Assembly: GCF_900099805.1 (NCBI RefSeq)
Contig: NZ_FNDR01000004.1
Span: 310,001-374,000 of the forward strand
DNA from: Variovorax sp. OV700
Lineage (GTDB): Bacteria > Pseudomonadota > Gammaproteobacteria > Burkholderiales > Burkholderiaceae_C
DNA length: 64,000 nucleotides
Direction of reading: 5' to 3'
Positions 62,187-64,000 of this stretch are shown here, piece after piece; position 1 is the stretch's first letter; each line of letters starts with the position of its first letter. The translations under genes were made by a program, and so were the position numbers. The notes below the pieces were generated by a model. It saw nothing but the letters and a program-made list of their open reading frames with translations. It was not told the origin of the DNA and did not search any database.

Positions 62187-63530
62187 TTGATCAACGGCAT
62201 TCTTGCCGCCGAGGAGCTACTGGCTTCTCGCGTGGCCTATACATTCCGAACCTATCCCAAGCAGATCACCGCTGTCATCGCGGCGGCGCTGCTCAGCGCT
62301 GGCACTCTGGCGGTGGCCTCACTCGGCCCCGACGCATCCGACCTCCCGGTCCAGCAGGTGTTGGAAGCGACCGCTCCGCTGTCTTTCGCAGAACAGAGCC
62401 AATCGCTCGAGAACTTCAGCTTCACGCTGTTTCGCACCGACATCACGCGCTCCAGCGACACGGCCGAGGCCCTGCTGAAGCGCCTGGGCATTTCCGACCC
62501 TGGCGCCACGGCGTTCGTGCGCGGAAGCAGCGAAGCCCGCAATGCGCTGTTTGCGCGCGCCGGGCGCACCATCACAGCCGAAGCCACGCAGGAAAACCAG
62601 CTCAAGAAGCTGAGCGCCCGCTGGATTCCCGACGGTGACGGCGGCTTCAAGCGCTTTGTCGTCGAGCGCACGCCGAGCGGCTTTGCCGCCATTACCGAGC
62701 GCGACACCCTGACGCCCGGCTCGCGCCTGGCCAGCGGCACCATCCGTACCTCGCTGTTCGCGGCCACCGACGACGCACGCATTCCCGACGCCGTCGCCAG
62801 CCAGCTGGCCGACATCTTCGCCGGCGACGTCGACGTGCGCTCGCTGCGCAAGGGCGACCGCTTCGCTGTGGTTTACGAAACCTTCGAAGCCGACGGCCAG
62901 GCGCTGCGCAGCGGCCGCGTGCTCTCCGCCGAGTTCGAGAGCGGTGGCAAGGTGCACCAGGCCGTGTGGTTTCAGCCCGCAGCCAGCCAGAAGGGCAGCT
63001 ACTACCGCCCGAACGGCGACAGCCTGCGCAAGGCCTACCTGAGCTCGCCGGTCGAGTTCTCGCGCGTATCGAGCGGCTTCGCGATGCGCATGCACCCGAT
63101 TCTCAACAGCTGGCGCCAGCACAACGGCATCGACTTTGCGGCGCCCACGGGCACGGCGGTGCGCAGCGTCGGCGACGGCACGGTCGATTTCGCCGGCACG
63201 CAGAACGGCTACGGCAACATCGTCGTCGTCAAGCACCGCAACAATCAGCAGACGGCCTACGCCCACCTGAGCCGGGTCGACGTCAAGGCTGGCGAAAGCA
63301 TCAGCCAAGGCCAGACGATCGGCGCGGTGGGTTCCACCGGCTGGGCCACGGGGCCCCACCTGCATTTCGAGTTCCGCGTGAACGGCGAATACCAGGATCC
63401 GGCCTCGATCGCCCAGGAGGGCGGCGCTCCGATCACCGCGGCCATGCGCCCGGCCTTCGAACGCATCGCCGTGGGTGCCCGCACCGAACTGGCTGCGGCG
63501 TTCTCGGTCATCCAGGCCAGCGCGGACTGA
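62187..63530 (+). CDS. M23 family murein endopeptidase (MepM-like)
   Basis: A 447-residue exported metallopeptidase. An N-terminal membrane helix (about 27-45, ITAVIAAALLSAGTLAVA) is followed by a helical and OapA-like region (LSARWIPDGDGGFKRFVV...). The C-terminal LytM domain has the zinc motif HNGIDFAAPTG and HLHFEF. It probably cleaves peptidoglycan crosslinks during growth. The start is taken as TTG (62187), since the frame has no ATG before the membrane helix. It precedes anmK, linking murein turnover and recycling. Confidence 0.9.
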   Translation: MINGILAAEELLASRVAYTFRTYPKQITAVIAAALLSAGTLAVASLGPDASDLPVQQVLEATAPLSFAEQSQSLENFSFTLFRTDITRSSDTAEALLKRLGISDPGATAFVRGSSEARNALFARAGRTITAEATQENQLKKLSARWIPDGDGGFKRFVVERTPSGFAAITERDTLTPGSRLASGTIRTSLFAATDDARIPDAVASQLADIFAGDVDVRSLRKGDRFAVVYETFEADGQALRSGRVLSAEFESGGKVHQAVWFQPAASQKGSYYRPNGDSLRKAYLSSPVEFSRVSSGFAMRMHPILNSWRQHNGIDFAAPTGTAVRSVGDGTVDFAGTQNGYGNIVVVKHRNNQQTAYAHLSRVDVKAGESISQGQTIGAVGSTGWATGPHLHFEFRVNGEYQDPASIAQEGGAPITAAMRPAFERIAVGARTELAAAFSVIQASAD

Positions 63531-63597
63531 GTCCCGGGCGGCGCAGCGGCAGCCAGCACGGCGCAGCCCACTCGCCCTCCCACCCTCCCATTCAGCG

Positions 63598-64000
63598 ATG
63601 GCCACCGCCGAACTCTTCATCGGCCTGATGTCCGGCACGTCGCTCGACGGGGTCGACGGCGTCCTGGCCGACTTTTCGGACGGCCGCATCGCCGTGCGTG
63701 CCTATGCCACGGCCCCGTTCCCCGATGCGCTGCGCGCCGAACTGCTGGCGCTGAACACACCCGGCGACAACGAGCTGCATCGTGCCGCCCTGGCTGGCAA
63801 CGGCCTGGCCCGGGTCTATGCCGGCGTAGTCGGCCAGCTCCTGGCGGACAGCAACACCCCCGCCGGCGAGGTAACAGCTCTCGGCGCCCACGGCCAGACG
63901 GTGCGGCACCGGCCCATCGAGTTCGACGGGGTCGGCTATACGCTCCAGATCAACAATCCCTCGCTGCTGGCTGAGCTGACCGGCATCGACGTGGTCGCGG
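63598..64000 (+). CDS. anmK: 1,6-anhydro-N-acetylmuramic acid kinase (5' part)
   Basis: The first 134 codons of AnmK, cut by the window edge. It starts MATAELFIGLMSGTSLDGVD with the conserved ATP-binding MSGTSLDG, and LGAHGQTVRHRP follows. AnmK phosphorylates and opens anhydro-MurNAc released from murein by lytic transglycosylases. It lies 67 bases after the M23 peptidase on the same strand and fits with cell-wall turnover. The C-terminal part is not in the window. Confidence 0.93.
   Translation, partial: MATAELFIGLMSGTSLDGVDGVLADFSDGRIAVRAYATAPFPDALRAELLALNTPGDNELHRAALAGNGLARVYAGVVGQLLADSNTPAGEVTALGAHGQTVRHRPIEFDGVGYTLQINNPSLLAELTGIDVVA

Noticed and set aside
1..64000. CRISPR array, prophage, complete insertion sequence or replication origin
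   Set aside because: No regularly spaced repeats, transposase, integrase, phage structural genes, dnaA-box cluster or partition genes were seen.

Overview
The window looks like chromosomal DNA of a high-GC betaproteobacterium of the order Burkholderiales, most likely family Comamonadaceae (Variovorax or a close relative). This is judged from gene content and order (dusB-fis-purH, a pil-chp chemosensory cluster headed by rubredoxin, phoH-ybeY, DUF2970, a TTG-started M23 peptidase beside tyrS and anmK) and from the protein sequences. No database search was possible. Genes are packed tightly, and many neighbours overlap by 1-8 bases (ATGA, GTGA, TAATG).

Layout. 0-0.7 kb: a small hypothetical gene and tRNA-Arg(CCU). 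0.7-2.7 kb: a gene-poor stretch downstream of that tRNA with a DUF3303 protein and three very small membrane proteins. It reads like a decayed accessory region. 2.7-7.3 kb (minus): yqgE-ruvX-pyrR-pyrB-'pyrC'-plsC. The PyrC-like protein has lost its metal-binding histidines and is probably the non-catalytic partner of PyrB. 7.3-8.8 kb: a photolyase. 8.8-18.9 kb (minus): rubredoxin, pilG, pilH, pilI, pilJ and a 2011-residue PilL/ChpA hybrid kinase, the Pil-Chp system that controls type IV pili. 19-24.2 kb: a ThiD-like kinase and hemL, then purH, fis and dusB on the other strand. 24.3-26.6 kb: yqaA, a glutathione S-transferase and ychF. 26.7-32.9 kb: a complete ribose operon rbsBACRKD behind LacI-type operators. 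32.9-38.5 kb: MOSC protein, UbiH-like hydroxylase, dsbC, M61 peptidase and enoyl-CoA hydratase. 38.5-40.5 kb: an ECF-like sigma factor with a membrane-anchored Ala/Pro-rich partner. 40.6 kb: a CAU tRNA. 40.9-45.3 kb: alkB and a MocR-type regulator, divergent from DUF2970 and two c-type cytochromes. 45.4-48.9 kb: a hypothetical gene, an LpxH-like phosphoesterase, a His-rich CDF metal transporter and ruvB.

49.0-54.9 kb: a six-gene plus-strand operon for glycerophospholipid synthesis, resembling the poorly understood ynbABCD genes of E. coli. It encodes a CDP-alcohol phosphatidyltransferase, an alpha/beta hydrolase-methyltransferase fusion, a PAP2/dual-specificity phosphatase fusion, a small membrane protein, a PlsC-type acyltransferase and a CDP-diacylglycerol synthase. 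It sits between ruvA and ruvB and is the best candidate here for an undescribed system. 55-64 kb: a YdeI-like gene, ruvA, phoH, ybeY, a methyltransferase, dtd, a second CDF transporter, a FecR/OmpA-lipoprotein pair, tyrS, an M23 murein peptidase and the 5' part of anmK, cut by the window edge.
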